From Candidatus Formimonas warabiya (lineage in GTDB: Bacteria > Bacillota > Dehalobacteriia > Dehalobacteriales > Dehalobacteriaceae): 64,000 nt of DNA. How positions within the stretch are numbered: position 1 is the first letter of the stretch; each line of letters starts with the position of its first letter. The DNA lies in the NCBI RefSeq assembly GCF_002777255.1, contig NZ_CP017634.1, positions 1,252,903 to 1,316,902 on the forward strand. The letters run 5' to 3'. Both the position numbers and the translations under genes were made by a program. This document shows positions 43,303-52,090 of the stretch, one piece after another. Below the pieces are notes generated by a model. That model saw only the letters and a program-made list of their open reading frames with translations, ran no database searches and was not told where the DNA came from.

Positions 43303-45363
43303 TTAGGAATGGGTTTTGATCAGATCTTCCCCTGCGGCGGATATTTTCGTTCCTGCCCGCCCTTTATTTACTTCGATATAGCCCTGGGCCTGCAACTTTT
43401 TGAGTCTGCCCCTAATCTCCTGTTCCGTCAAATAAAAGCCATACTTTTTCAGCCTGTCCCCAATGGTCCGGCGTCCGATTTTTTTCTGAAGTTCCTGGGC
43501 TTCTTTTAATACGCGCAGGATGAAGACCGACTCTTTCGGAACATCCAATTGGCGGAATTCTTCCGGATATTCTCCCCTATCTGCCAAACCGGGTTTGATT
43601 GCTTCCGATATGTACGGGGGCAGGTCGTCCCTGGTAATGTTGTGACTGTGGATATTGATCAAATAATCGATGCAGTTTTCCAGTTCCCGGACATTCCCCG
43701 GCCAATTATACTGCTGCAATATTTCCATTAACTCTTGGGAAATATCCTCTTTGATTCCTTTTTTGCGAAAGAAAAATTCCACCAAATAGGGGATATCCAC
43801 CTTGCGCTCCCGTAAAGGCGGTATTTTGATGGGCAGAATATTAAGCCGGTAAAACAGGTCTCTTCTGAATTTACCTTTGCCCACAAGTTCATGGAGATTT
43901 TGATTGGTGGCAGCGATAATTCTGATATCGACCGGGATCACATCCGTGCCGCCTACACGGATCACTTCCTTTTCCTGGATCACGCGCAAGAGCCTGGCCT
44001 GGGTGTTAAAGGAGATATCTCCTATTTCATCAAGGAAGATGGTTCCCTTATGGGCCAATTCAAACAGCCCGGGTTTCCCCCCTTTTTTTGCCCCTGTAAA
44101 GGCCCCGTCACTATAGCCGAACAGCTCGCTTTCAATCAGGGAATCTGTCAATGAGGCGCAGTTAAAAGCGACAAAAGGCTTATCCTTTCTTAAGGAGGCA
44201 TTGTGGATGGCATGGGCAAAGAGCTCCTTCCCCGTGCCGCTTTCCCCTTCAATCAGGATCACGGAATCGCTCTTGGCAAATCTTTTCGCCATGGTCACGG
44301 TATTGGACAGGCCCTTGCTTTTGCCAATGATATCATTAAATACATATTTGGAAATATGCCCCTTCACCTTGATATCCTGGCGGAATTTAAGTTCCAGCCT
44401 TTCTATCTCATTGCATTCTTTGAAAGTAATGACACCGCCGCTATAGACGCCCTTATTGATGAGAGAATACTTGTTTACCACCAGCGAATTGCCGTTAATG
44501 GGATAGACCTCATCTTTGATTTCCTTAGCGGTACTGATATGTTTTAAACTTTTATGAGAGAGCAGCTCATCCAGGGGAGTCCCCATCACCCGCCAGGCGC
44601 TTTCCTGAAAAATTTGTTCTGCCAGCCTGTTATATAAGGTAATTTTATCCTCTTCATTAAAGGCGATTACTCCTTCATGTACCACATCCAGAAGAAACCC
44701 CAGGTGCTGCTTGGTCTCTGCAATCAAGCTCAGGCTTTCCGACAGTCCCGGGCTGCGCGGAATAATTCTGGCGATATGGCTCAGGACAATTTCGCTCGTC
44801 TTTTTGTTCAGAAGGTCAAACTTATTTAAAATATCAAAAATCGTCGTAGAATCAACGACCCGGTCGCCGATATTGATCACTCTTTCAATATTCGGCGGCA
44901 CACATCTTTCTTCATTGGGCGTGACGGCAATATTCACATCCCTGATCGGGTCCAGGCCCGGATAATAGGGGATTAATTCCAGATGTTTGATGCCCAGTTC
45001 ATACAGGAGGGCCACGGTTTCGATAGTTACTTCCTGATCCCCGTTCACCAGCAAGGCTTTCGTCCTGAGGGGCAGGGTCATCAGTTTATCCCAGCTCTCT
45101 CTTTTGATCGTTCTCCTAATCACCAAAATGTCTGTGCCAGGCATCAGGTACTTGGCAATTTGTCCGGCGATGACCAGAGAAGAGACCAGCACCAGGTCGG
45201 CACAAACAATAGAATCAATTCCTTCTTCATAGGACAGGGAGTCAAAGCAGATAAACCCGCCCAGAAGATCATTGAGCTGCTCCCTGATCACCCTGGCATT
45301 TCTTTTACTTTGTACGATAATGACGACTCTGGGTTTGTCCATGTGAAACGTCCTTTCCATCAT
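43303..45363 (-). CDS. Sigma-54-dependent transcriptional activator
   Basis: 686 residues. An N-terminal ligand-type domain (about 5-190, PrpR_N-like; PRVVIIVQSKRNARVIREQL, IKHLELIPYYPGL), a PAS domain (about 215-320), then the AAA+ domain with Walker A GESGTGKE, the sigma-54-contact loop GAFTGA and Walker B IFLDEIGD. The C-terminus has a winged-helix segment (TEQEIRGRLKKLQAQGYIEV) instead of a Fis helix. It sits directly upstream of the sigma-54 promoter of the kor operon and is probably its activator. The signal is unknown; a 2-oxoacid or related metabolite would fit. Confidence 0.9.
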   Translation of the reverse strand: MMERTFHMDKPRVVIIVQSKRNARVIREQLNDLLGGFICFDSLSYEEGIDSIVCADLVLVSSLVIAGQIAKYLMPGTDILVIRRTIKRESWDKLMTLPLRTKALLVNGDQEVTIETVALLYELGIKHLELIPYYPGLDPIRDVNIAVTPNEERCVPPNIERVINIGDRVVDSTTIFDILNKFDLLNKKTSEIVLSHIARIIPRSPGLSESLSLIAETKQHLGFLLDVVHEGVIAFNEEDKITLYNRLAEQIFQESAWRVMGTPLDELLSHKSLKHISTAKEIKDEVYPINGNSLVVNKYSLINKGVYSGGVITFKECNEIERLELKFRQDIKVKGHISKYVFNDIIGKSKGLSNTVTMAKRFAKSDSVILIEGESGTGKELFAHAIHNASLRKDKPFVAFNCASLTDSLIESELFGYSDGAFTGAKKGGKPGLFELAHKGTIFLDEIGDISFNTQARLLRVIQEKEVIRVGGTDVIPVDIRIIAATNQNLHELVGKGKFRRDLFYRLNILPIKIPPLRERKVDIPYLVEFFFRKKGIKEDISQELMEILQQYNWPGNVRELENCIDYLINIHSHNITRDDLPPYISEAIKPGLADRGEYPEEFRQLDVPKESVFILRVLKEAQELQKKIGRRTIGDRLKKYGFYLTEQEIRGRLKKLQAQGYIEVNKGRAGTKISAAGEDLIKTHS

Positions 45364-45713
45364 GAGTCAAAGGTCGAAAGTTCAAAGCCGAAGGCAGTCC
45401 AAAAGTCTTGAAACCTGAAAATATTTTCTGATTTTGCAGTCCAGACAGAATGGCTGCGGAGTAATAAATGACTTTTGACCTTTGACTTTCGACTGAACCG
45501 TTACAAGTATTCTCTTTCTCGCATAGATTTCCTTCAAAAGACCGCTAACAAAATAAAAAGAGCCTTCAGGCCCATCCGCATGCGTACCAATCCGCACAGA
45601 ATCCGCTACTTTGTGCATGTATACCTTTTATAAAGTATGGAAAAATATTAAAATCTAAATAATTCCGCAGAAAGGGACAAAGCAAAGAAAAATACCTTCA
45701 AAGGATGATCGCC
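45364..45713. other. Intergenic region with TTTYGAC-type repeats
   Basis: 350 bases between divergent genes. GTCAAAGGTCGAAAG (45366-45380) is partly mirrored by CTTTTGACCTTTGACTTTCGAC (45471-45492), which itself is a run of 7-base units (CTTTTGA, CCTTTGA, CTTTCGA). Such units may be regulator sites or a spacer repeat. A minus-strand frame at 45382-45618 has no ribosome site and no recognisable content. Confidence 0.4.
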
Positions 45714-46175
45714 ATGTCTTTATTCAATGACCGGTTGACGAGAGGCTTTGTGGCCGGGCTCATCGGCTGCATCCCCCTCTTCATCTTTAACAACGCTGCA
45801 TATTATCTCAAAATCTCCCAGCTTCGCTATTTAGACTTTGCTGCCGTGATCATTTATGGTCACAGGGTTACCAATACCATGGAAGTGCTCTTTGCTTTTT
45901 TTGCCACTCTCTTTTTCGCTTCCGCATTAGGAGTGGTATTTGCCTGTCTCATCCCTGCCGTCACGCACCGGAATATTTTATTTAAAGGCTTCCTGTTTTC
46001 CGGAGGAGTATGGTTTTTCTGTTATGCCCTTACCGTGCTCTTCAAAATCCCGGAAGTATCACACGTGAACGTTTTTACCGCATTCTGCAACTTTATCGGC
46101 GCGGTGATCTGGGGGCTGTCTTTAGCCTACGCTCTTCAGTGGATCGACAGAAAAGGCAAACAAATAAGCAGTTAA
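45714..46175 (+). CDS. Small membrane protein, YqhR-like
   Basis: 153 residues from the ATG at 45714 (AAAGGATGATCGCC before it; ATG three codons upstream is a poorer choice). Four membrane segments: VAGLIGCIPLFIFNNAAYYL, FAFFATLFFASALGVVFACL, FSGGVWFFCYALTVLF and FIGAVIWGLSLAYALQ. It resembles the YqhR family of Bacillus and clostridia. Function unknown. Monocistronic. Confidence 0.65.
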   Translation: MSLFNDRLTRGFVAGLIGCIPLFIFNNAAYYLKISQLRYLDFAAVIIYGHRVTNTMEVLFAFFATLFFASALGVVFACLIPAVTHRNILFKGFLFSGGVWFFCYALTVLFKIPEVSHVNVFTAFCNFIGAVIWGLSLAYALQWIDRKGKQISS

Positions 46176-46248
46176 ATGAACCTTTTATTCTTGCCTCTTG
46201 ATACATAGGAAAACTTTTCGACAACAATACCTTAATTCCTATCGATCT

Positions 46249-46292
46249 AAAAAAATAAAGAGGCCCTTATCTCCTAAGAGACAATACCTCTT
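46249..46292 (-). terminator. Terminator of the repeat lipoprotein gene
   Basis: Minus strand AAGAGG...TGTCTC pairs with GAGATAA...CCTCTT, followed by TATTTTTTT. Confidence 0.7.
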
Positions 46293-46300
46293 CACATTTC

Positions 46301-46759
46301 TTATGGGGTATTTGTATTTGCATCCGTATTTGTATTTGTATCTGCACCCTGTTCACCAGGGGCTGGTTGTCTTTTAGGCATTATTTCTCTCATTTGATTA
46401 GCCTGGTCTTCCGTAATCAGACCGGCCGTAAGCCACTCCGTCAAAGGGTCGTTTCTTTCTCTTTTCTCAAAATATGCCTTTTCTTCTTCATCCGTCATGC
46501 TCTCAACTTTTTCCCTGTCGGCATTTAGATCCTTTCTATGCTCCTCTTGATAGGCGGTAATTTTGTCCGCAGTTTCTTGGGTGATAATACCGGCTGTCAC
46601 AGAAGCCGTGATTACATTTTCCAAACCGCCGGGCCGATTTCCCGCCCCAGCCTCCGGAGCAGTTTGGGACGGCTTGTCTTCCTGGCCGCCGCACCCTGCT
46701 ATACTTAGCGCTACTATTAGTACCAACAGTACGCCGGCCATTTTACTAACTTTTTTCAT
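46301..46759 (-). CDS. Lipoprotein with two xxGIITxxxAxxI units
   Basis: 152 residues from the ATG at 46759 (AAGGAG upstream); the frame to 46798 lacks a site. Lipoprotein signal (VLLVLIVALSIAGC). The mature part has a linker, then VTAGIITQETADKI, an acidic Lys/Glu helix (VESMTDEEEKAYFEKRERND) and LTAGLITEDQANQM, and a Thr/Asn/Asp-rich tail (TNTNTDANTNT). It shares units and helix style with the secreted protein at 5.2-6.3 kb and also the upstream TGTTACA-type boxes. Function unknown. Confidence 0.75.
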   Translation of the reverse strand: MKKVSKMAGVLLVLIVALSIAGCGGQEDKPSQTAPEAGAGNRPGGLENVITASVTAGIITQETADKITAYQEEHRKDLNADREKVESMTDEEEKAYFEKRERNDPLTEWLTAGLITEDQANQMREIMPKRQPAPGEQGADTNTNTDANTNTP

Positions 46760-46809
46760 TTCTGCTGTCTCCTTCACCATATCTTTCATGTTGATCATAA
46801 AAGAAAAAT

Positions 46810-46849
46810 ATCACAATTTCGTTACAGCTTCGTTGAATTTTTGTTAAAT
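46810..46849 (-). promoter_or_regulatory. Four phased (T/C)GTTA-type boxes upstream of repeat lipoprotein
   Basis: TATCACAATTT, CGTTACAGCTT, CGTTGAATTTT and TGTTAAATTGG begin at 46810, 46821, 46832 and 46843, each exactly 11 bases after the last. They match the boxes at 6399 and 8627 and suggest control by the OmpR-type regulator encoded at 7.9-8.6 kb or a paralogue. Confidence 0.5.
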
Positions 46850-46903
46850 TGGTTTGGAGATGGAATGGTTCTGATCCGCTTGCCCGGCCTTATTTCACTG
46901 TAC

Positions 46904-46934
46904 AAAAAAAACCATTGATTACAAATGGTTTTTT
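46904..46934. terminator. Bidirectional hairpin with A and T runs
   Basis: AAAAACCATT gattac AAATGGTTTTTT. Plus and minus strands both end in a T-run, so it could end transcription from either side. Confidence 0.55.
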
Positions 46935-47029
46935 CTTTACAGCATTTTTTATATTCAATTTTCGTATTACAGCACGCATACCGGTTCTAAAAATCCCCGG
47001 AGCCCGATATCATTTATGGGGTGATTGAT

Positions 47030-47833
47030 ATGAGTGATAAAATCACATTAAAGGAAGATTTGATTTTCTGGAACCAGATTCTGGGTGACCACTCCCGGTT
47101 TATTTTTCATAGCTTGGCTCCCGTCGAGATTACGGTTATTCAGGAGGCCAAAAACTTTATTACCGTTTTCGACAGCTTATGGCAGGAATCCAAAAGCCTT
47201 CAGAACCAGAGCCAAATGGACAGAGTACTGGACCATACCATGGCAGCTATGTTGAGGCTGAGAACATTTAAGCTTAGTCTGCTCAGCCTGCACTTGGAGA
47301 AAAAGCTGCGTTCTTCCTTGAATCCTACCTTTTATAACCACATGTTAAATGAGCTGGAAAACGCCTATATGTTAATGGCCTGTTATGCAAACAACCGCAC
47401 ACCGGCGGAAGATCCCGTCAGTTTACATCTGCTCTGGATGCTGGATGCCATCGGCCACGCAGATACCCTTTCTTGCGGCGTGGATGCCTCACAGCCGGAC
47501 ATTCAGCGCATCATGCATGACTTTGAGAAAAAGTTTCAAAAATATTATCTTGCCTCCGTGGAGTATGAAGGCTTCAAGAGAGCAATGACCGGTCTTTATC
47601 CTGCCCTGGAGCGTTTTGACAAAAAAGCCGCGGAAGATATGCGCGACTTTATGCAGCTTCTGGAAAGCATCACAGAAGAAACATTAACCGCAGGCGTAAT
47701 CGGCAGTATCCTGCCCCTGATACCGGACCACATGGCCCGGGAAGAGTGTTATTATTTACTGCGCCTCCACCTGGCAGACCCTGCGGTACCGGAAGTCAAA
47801 TGTGTGCCCTGGCGCGATCGGGTCCGATCATAA
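47030..47833 (+). CDS. DUF2935 helical protein (hemerythrin-like)
   Basis: 267 residues; ATG at 47030 after GGGGTG. Mostly helical, two DUF2935 halves: EDLIFWNQILGDHSRFIFHSL with HxxxxxxH near 22-29 and REECYYLLRLHLAD near the end; EFxxH-type Glu/His pairs recur. DUF2935 proteins of spore-formers resemble ferritin/hemerythrin-type metal binders. Function unknown. No obvious operon partner. Confidence 0.75.
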   Translation: MSDKITLKEDLIFWNQILGDHSRFIFHSLAPVEITVIQEAKNFITVFDSLWQESKSLQNQSQMDRVLDHTMAAMLRLRTFKLSLLSLHLEKKLRSSLNPTFYNHMLNELENAYMLMACYANNRTPAEDPVSLHLLWMLDAIGHADTLSCGVDASQPDIQRIMHDFEKKFQKYYLASVEYEGFKRAMTGLYPALERFDKKAAEDMRDFMQLLESITEETLTAGVIGSILPLIPDHMAREECYYLLRLHLADPAVPEVKCVPWRDRVRS

Positions 47834-47894
47834 AACCGCTTCCATCAATCGCAAGGCTAAATTCTAAAAGAAGGCGGTTCATGAAGATATCCTT

Positions 47895-48815
47895 TTAAAT
47901 AATCCCCTTTAAAGAGTTTTTTAACTGCAAAAATTTCATAAATTCTTCCCCGTTTTGGGTTAGGACGCCACGCTTGTTCAGTGCGGTGAAAATTTCCCTT
48001 CTAATATTTAGATCTTTTACCCGCACTACTTTCAAGGTACCATTGGTCAATTGATCCATGACAGGCCAGGAAGCAATAAAAGAAAGGCCCAACCCGCATT
48101 CAATAGCCACTTTAATGGCCTCCGTACTGTTTAGCTCCATCACTACCTTGAAATCTCTTAAAGTCAATCCTTTCTGCCGTAAGGCATCTTCCAACGCTTT
48201 GCGCGTCAGAGAACCTTTCTCTCTGATGATTAAGGGATAGGGTAAAAGGTCTTCTAATGTAATCACATCAAATTCCGCCAGCGGGTGATCTCCCGGCACA
48301 ATCAAATGCACCTCATATTCTAAAAGCTTAAATGCTTCCAGATCCGGGTGTCTGATCTTTGTGCCTAAAATGGCAATATCCACAGAATTGGTGATTAATT
48401 TCCGCAAAGCCTCATCCGAGTTGCAGATCTGCAGTTCGATGCGGCCGTGGTGAGGGTGCTTTTTATTAAATTTGGACACAAGCTGGGGCATGATAAAAAC
48501 ACCGATAGTACTCCCTGTCGCTATCACAATCTGATTAGCATCCCCTTTCCTTTGGCTTTCAATAAATCTGCTAATCTGATTTTCCAGGGCCAACATTTCT
48601 TTACCGACCTGATAAGTAAAACGCCCTATCTCCGTCAGTTCCGCTTTATTTTTATTTCTCAGCAGTACTTTTGCGCCCAGTTCCCTTTCCAAAGCCTGGA
48701 TGCGGAGACTGATGGTAGGCTGGGCCACATGCAAACTTTCCCCCGCTTTATAAAAGTTGCCTTCTTCTACGATAGCGACCAGAGTTTTCAGGTATTCAAG
48801 ATCCAGCTTTTCCAC
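47895..48815 (-). CDS. LysR-family transcriptional regulator
   Basis: About 306 residues. The N-terminal HTH is LKTLVAIVEEGNFYKAGESLHVAQPTISLRIQALERELGAKVL, with an effector domain after about 95. A frame continues to 48869, but its first codons coincide with a promoter (TTGACG-N17-TAAAGT), so translation must begin later; GTG at 48815 is the best guess but its ribosome site is poorly spaced. It follows the AbrB/Tct operon and likely regulates it. Confidence 0.88.
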   Translation of the reverse strand: MEKLDLEYLKTLVAIVEEGNFYKAGESLHVAQPTISLRIQALERELGAKVLLRNKNKAELTEIGRFTYQVGKEMLALENQISRFIESQRKGDANQIVIATGSTIGVFIMPQLVSKFNKKHPHHGRIELQICNSDEALRKLITNSVDIAILGTKIRHPDLEAFKLLEYEVHLIVPGDHPLAEFDVITLEDLLPYPLIIREKGSLTRKALEDALRQKGLTLRDFKVVMELNSTEAIKVAIECGLGLSFIASWPVMDQLTNGTLKVVRVKDLNIRREIFTALNKRGVLTQNGEEFMKFLQLKNSLKGII

Positions 48816-48840
48816 CTTCTTTAAAACCAATGTTAATCTT

Positions 48841-48869
48841 ACTTTATTTGATCCTTTCCTTAGCGTCAA
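48841..48869 (-). promoter_or_regulatory. Promoter of the LysR gene
   Basis: TTGACG (48864-48869) and TAAAGT (48841-48846) on the minus strand with a 17-base spacer. It lies in the gap after the AbrB-like gene, so the regulator can be expressed alone. Confidence 0.6.
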
Positions 48870-48894
48870 GAAAAAATAACGCCGGTTTCCCCTA

Positions 48895-49416
48895 TTATTT
48901 TAAGATTAACAAAATAAAAGGTGTTAAAATAACCACCAAAATAATTCTGGTTGTATGCACAATCACTACTTTTGTGCCGTCCGCTTTAAGATCATGAGCG
49001 AAAATCACCATATCCTGCATGCGCCCGGGTGAACAGGACAACCAGGCCGTGACAAGATCCCAGCCAAATAATTTGTTGATGCCGAAAGCAGCACACAACC
49101 CCGTGCATACCAGGGTCAAGGCAATGAATAAAGAAGGACCCAGGATATCGCGAAACAGGGCAAGTTCCGTAATATTTAGATTTGCGCCCAACAAGATTCC
49201 GGCAAAAACCTGAAGATAAAAGGAAAAAGATTTTGGCAAAGCAACCGAGGAAGGGGAAATCATATTGAATATTCCCACCGCCGCCATGGATCCCAGGATG
49301 ATTCCCCCGGGCATATGCGTCAGATGCCCGAGGATCCCGCCGGCAAAAGCCACTGAAAAAGTCTTGATGGTATTTTCGTACCGTCGCCAATCCGGTTTCT
49401 TATTTTTCAAAGTCAA
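48895..49416 (-). CDS. AbrB/ammonia-monooxygenase-type half membrane protein (second)
   Basis: 173 residues, about five membrane segments. It contains GHLTHMPGGIILGSM and AWLSCSPGRMQDMVIFAHDL, the repeated signature of AbrB-family proteins. The normal protein is about 350 residues with two such halves; here each half is its own gene. Possibly forms a heterodimer with the preceding gene. Start is a TTG after CAGGTGA. Confidence 0.8.
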   Translation of the reverse strand: MTLKNKKPDWRRYENTIKTFSVAFAGGILGHLTHMPGGIILGSMAAVGIFNMISPSSVALPKSFSFYLQVFAGILLGANLNITELALFRDILGPSLFIALTLVCTGLCAAFGINKLFGWDLVTAWLSCSPGRMQDMVIFAHDLKADGTKVVIVHTTRIILVVILTPFILLILK

Positions 49417-49468
49417 TCACCTGCTAAATTAAGAATGTTTTCTTTCCCCCCATTTCTCGTGTCTCTTT

Positions 49469-49993
49469 TCACTTGTTCAGCGCTTTAGCTTGCTTGGCTC
49501 CTGCTTTTTTACTAATCAATAGAATCAGCGGGGTAAGAAATACCACGGATAAATGCCTCAATAAATGTACCGTTGCCACTTTGGCCCCGTCCGCCTTCAG
49601 ACTGCCCGCCAGGACAATCATGTCCTGCATGCGTCCCGGGGAAGAACTTAGCCAGGCTGTAATATAGTCCCACCCAAAAACCCTGTACAAAATCATCATC
49701 ACGATCAATACGGAAGCCATCACCACTGTCAAGAGGAAAAATACGGGCAGCATCATCTCTTTCATGTCTTTTAAGATGCGCCCGGTTACTTTTTCTCCTA
49801 CCAAAGCGCCTGCGAGCACCTGCAAGCTTAAGACATAGGCAAAGGGAAGATCGCTTAAGTGGACTCCCTTGGCATTCGCCCATGAAGTAACAACCATTGA
49901 CCCTAAAAGGACTCCGCCGGGAATTCGGCTATACCTTCCCAGATATCCCCCCAGGAAGCCTGCCGCTATGAGCCAAAGCAATTTTGTTTCCAT
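49469..49993 (-). CDS. AbrB/ammonia-monooxygenase-type half membrane protein (first)
   Basis: 174 residues, about five membrane segments. Motifs YSRIPGGVLLGSM and AWLSSSPGRMQDMIVLAGSL mirror the next gene. The family is of uncertain function; the association with TctABC suggests a role in carboxylate export or uptake. Confidence 0.8.
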   Translation of the reverse strand: METKLLWLIAAGFLGGYLGRYSRIPGGVLLGSMVVTSWANAKGVHLSDLPFAYVLSLQVLAGALVGEKVTGRILKDMKEMMLPVFFLLTVVMASVLIVMMILYRVFGWDYITAWLSSSPGRMQDMIVLAGSLKADGAKVATVHLLRHLSVVFLTPLILLISKKAGAKQAKALNK

Positions 49994-50024
49994 TCTTCCA
50001 CACCTGATATCGGCACAAAAATTT

Positions 50025-51539
50025 TTAAATCGGCTTCTGTCGCTGCGAATAACGCCTGATTACCGGTGGTGCAACCATCGTCAGAACCAACAATACCCAT
50101 AAAACGATCGCTAAGGGACGGTTAAAAAATACGGCCGGAGAACCCAATCCCATCTTTAGTCCCCGGAAGAGATTGGCTTCAAATAAGGGTCCCAGGATGA
50201 TCCCTAACAGCATCGCGATGGGCGGATAGTGGTATTTTTTCATGAAATAACCCAGTACACCGAAAATAACCACCAGCCCCATATCAAAGACAAACTGTCT
50301 GGGCGCAAAACCGCCAATGAGAGCAAAAATGGCCACTACGGGTACAATCACGCTCATTTTAATAAAGGAGACCCGATAGGCAAAATAGGCTAAAATGGTG
50401 CCGATGACGATCATCATAAATGCCGCGACAAACTGGCTCCACAATACCGTGTAAGCAATATCCCCATTCAGGGAAAACAGGCGCGGCCCCAAATAAAGGC
50501 CGTGATAACCCATAACAACCATTAATACCGCCATACTGCCGCTCCCGGGAAGGCCCAAGGTTAAAAGAGGAATCAAGCTGCCCCCGACCACCGCGTTATT
50601 GGATGCCTCCGCGGCAATTAACCCTTCCGGCCGGCCTTTACCGAACAGTTCCTTAATCTTGGGCGGAGCAAATGAGGCCGATTGCTGGTAGGCCACGAAA
50701 CTGGCCACGCTTCCCCCCGCTCCGGGGATGGCGCCGATAATTAGCCCGATGAAAGAGGCCCGGATCCATTCCACCGGACGCTTGAGCACATCCCGGAAGC
50801 CTTCCGCGATTCCTTTGATGCCGACCACATTTTTATCCGTATTCACTTGTTGTTCATTTTCCCCATGATGCTCAATGATCACAAACAACTCCGATAAAGC
50901 CAGCAGTCCCACCAGGGCAGGAACTACAGGCAGTTCATCCACCAGGAATAAGGAGCCGAAAGTGCCCCGGGCCTGGCCGTAGATGGGATCTGTTCCTGTC
51001 GTTGCCAGGAGCAATCCGAAAAAGCCGGCGAAAAGGGCCTTCCAAATACCGCCGGAGGACATTTGGGCAATCACCATAATGCCGAATAAAACCACAATAC
51101 AGATTTCTACCGAGCTGAATTTAAGGGCCACCTTTGCCAGCAGCGGAGCCGAAGTAATGGAAAAGATGGCGCCAAAGACGGCGCCCAAAGTAGACGCCAT
51201 AATACTGATTCCTAAGGCTCTGCTGGCTTGCCCCTGTTTCGCCAGGGGATAGCCCTCAATGGTAGTAACTGCCGCCCCGGGAGTCCCCGGAATATTTAAC
51301 AAGATGGCCGGATAAGAATTGCCCACTTCGGCGCCCCCATAAATACTTACCATAAATATTAATCCGGATTCCGGCGGCATGGCAAAAAGAATGGGCAGCA
51401 TGATGGCCAGTGAATTGCTCGAAGTAAGTCCGGGGATCGCGCCGATCACCATTCCCAAAGCTACGCCCAGGGGAACGATCCAAATATATGAGCTTAAAAT
51501 TTTTAAACCTTCCAGTATGTCCCCGCTCACAGAAACCAC
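50025..51539 (-). CDS. tctA: Tripartite tricarboxylate transporter large permease
   Basis: 504 residues, about twelve membrane segments. TctA marks: VIGAIPGLTSSNSLAIMLP (the GxxPGLxxS motif), YGGAEVGNSYPAILLNIPGTPGAAVTT, RASFIGLIIGAIPGAGG and EASNNAVVGGSLIPLLTLGLPGS. It forms the channel of a secondary carboxylate transporter together with TctB and the binding protein. Confidence 0.93.
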   Translation of the reverse strand: MVSVSGDILEGLKILSSYIWIVPLGVALGMVIGAIPGLTSSNSLAIMLPILFAMPPESGLIFMVSIYGGAEVGNSYPAILLNIPGTPGAAVTTIEGYPLAKQGQASRALGISIMASTLGAVFGAIFSITSAPLLAKVALKFSSVEICIVVLFGIMVIAQMSSGGIWKALFAGFFGLLLATTGTDPIYGQARGTFGSLFLVDELPVVPALVGLLALSELFVIIEHHGENEQQVNTDKNVVGIKGIAEGFRDVLKRPVEWIRASFIGLIIGAIPGAGGSVASFVAYQQSASFAPPKIKELFGKGRPEGLIAAEASNNAVVGGSLIPLLTLGLPGSGSMAVLMVVMGYHGLYLGPRLFSLNGDIAYTVLWSQFVAAFMMIVIGTILAYFAYRVSFIKMSVIVPVVAIFALIGGFAPRQFVFDMGLVVIFGVLGYFMKKYHYPPIAMLLGIILGPLFEANLFRGLKMGLGSPAVFFNRPLAIVLWVLLVLTMVAPPVIRRYSQRQKPI

Positions 51540-51548
51540 TCCTTCATT

Positions 51549-52016
51549 TCATAATAAACCCTTTAACAATCCTGCCGGTAAAGGCAATTCCAGCCACAGG
51601 CCAAAGACCAGGATCACAAAGACCACCACGCCGGCACTGATCGTCAGGATCTTGGGCACCGAACGAGTGCCCATCAGCCATAAACAGCTGATTAAATAAA
51701 GGAAAAAATCAAGAATATAGCCGAAAAAATTAATCAAAAGAACCATGGCTATGGTCAGCACTAAAAATAAGCCTACTGTTAGATAATCCCCGTCAAGGGA
51801 CTTCTCCTTCTGAACAGGTTGGGCCGAAAAGATCCTGATCAAAATAACACATACGGAAATGGCAATGGGTAAACATAAGTAGATCGTATAATTAATCGTC
51901 GCCGTTCTGAAATGATGCATCATCTGATAGCCGACGGTATAAATCATATAACAGACTGCTGCCAAGGGAACGACCAGTTCACCCCAGGGAATTTTCCGAA
52001 AGCTAAGCACAGTCAA
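51549..52016 (-). CDS. tctB: Tripartite tricarboxylate transporter small permease
   Basis: 155 residues, four membrane segments (LVVPLAAVCYMIYTVGYQM, LCLPIAISVCVILIRIF, LTIAMVLLINFFGYILDFF, TISAGVVVFVILVFGLWL). Size and topology fit TctB. Ten bases upstream of tctA. Confidence 0.88.
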   Translation of the reverse strand: MTVLSFRKIPWGELVVPLAAVCYMIYTVGYQMMHHFRTATINYTIYLCLPIAISVCVILIRIFSAQPVQKEKSLDGDYLTVGLFLVLTIAMVLLINFFGYILDFFLYLISCLWLMGTRSVPKILTISAGVVVFVILVFGLWLELPLPAGLLKGLL

Positions 52017-52090
52017 CCACCGCTCCTTTTGTCCCTATTGTCCGGTACAGCGGGGAAGCAATCTTTCCCTTGCTTCCCCACCGGATAGGA

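Noticed and set aside
45382..45618. Possible 78-codon minus-strand gene
   Set aside because: No ribosome site, no recognisable content, overlaps a repeat-rich spacer.
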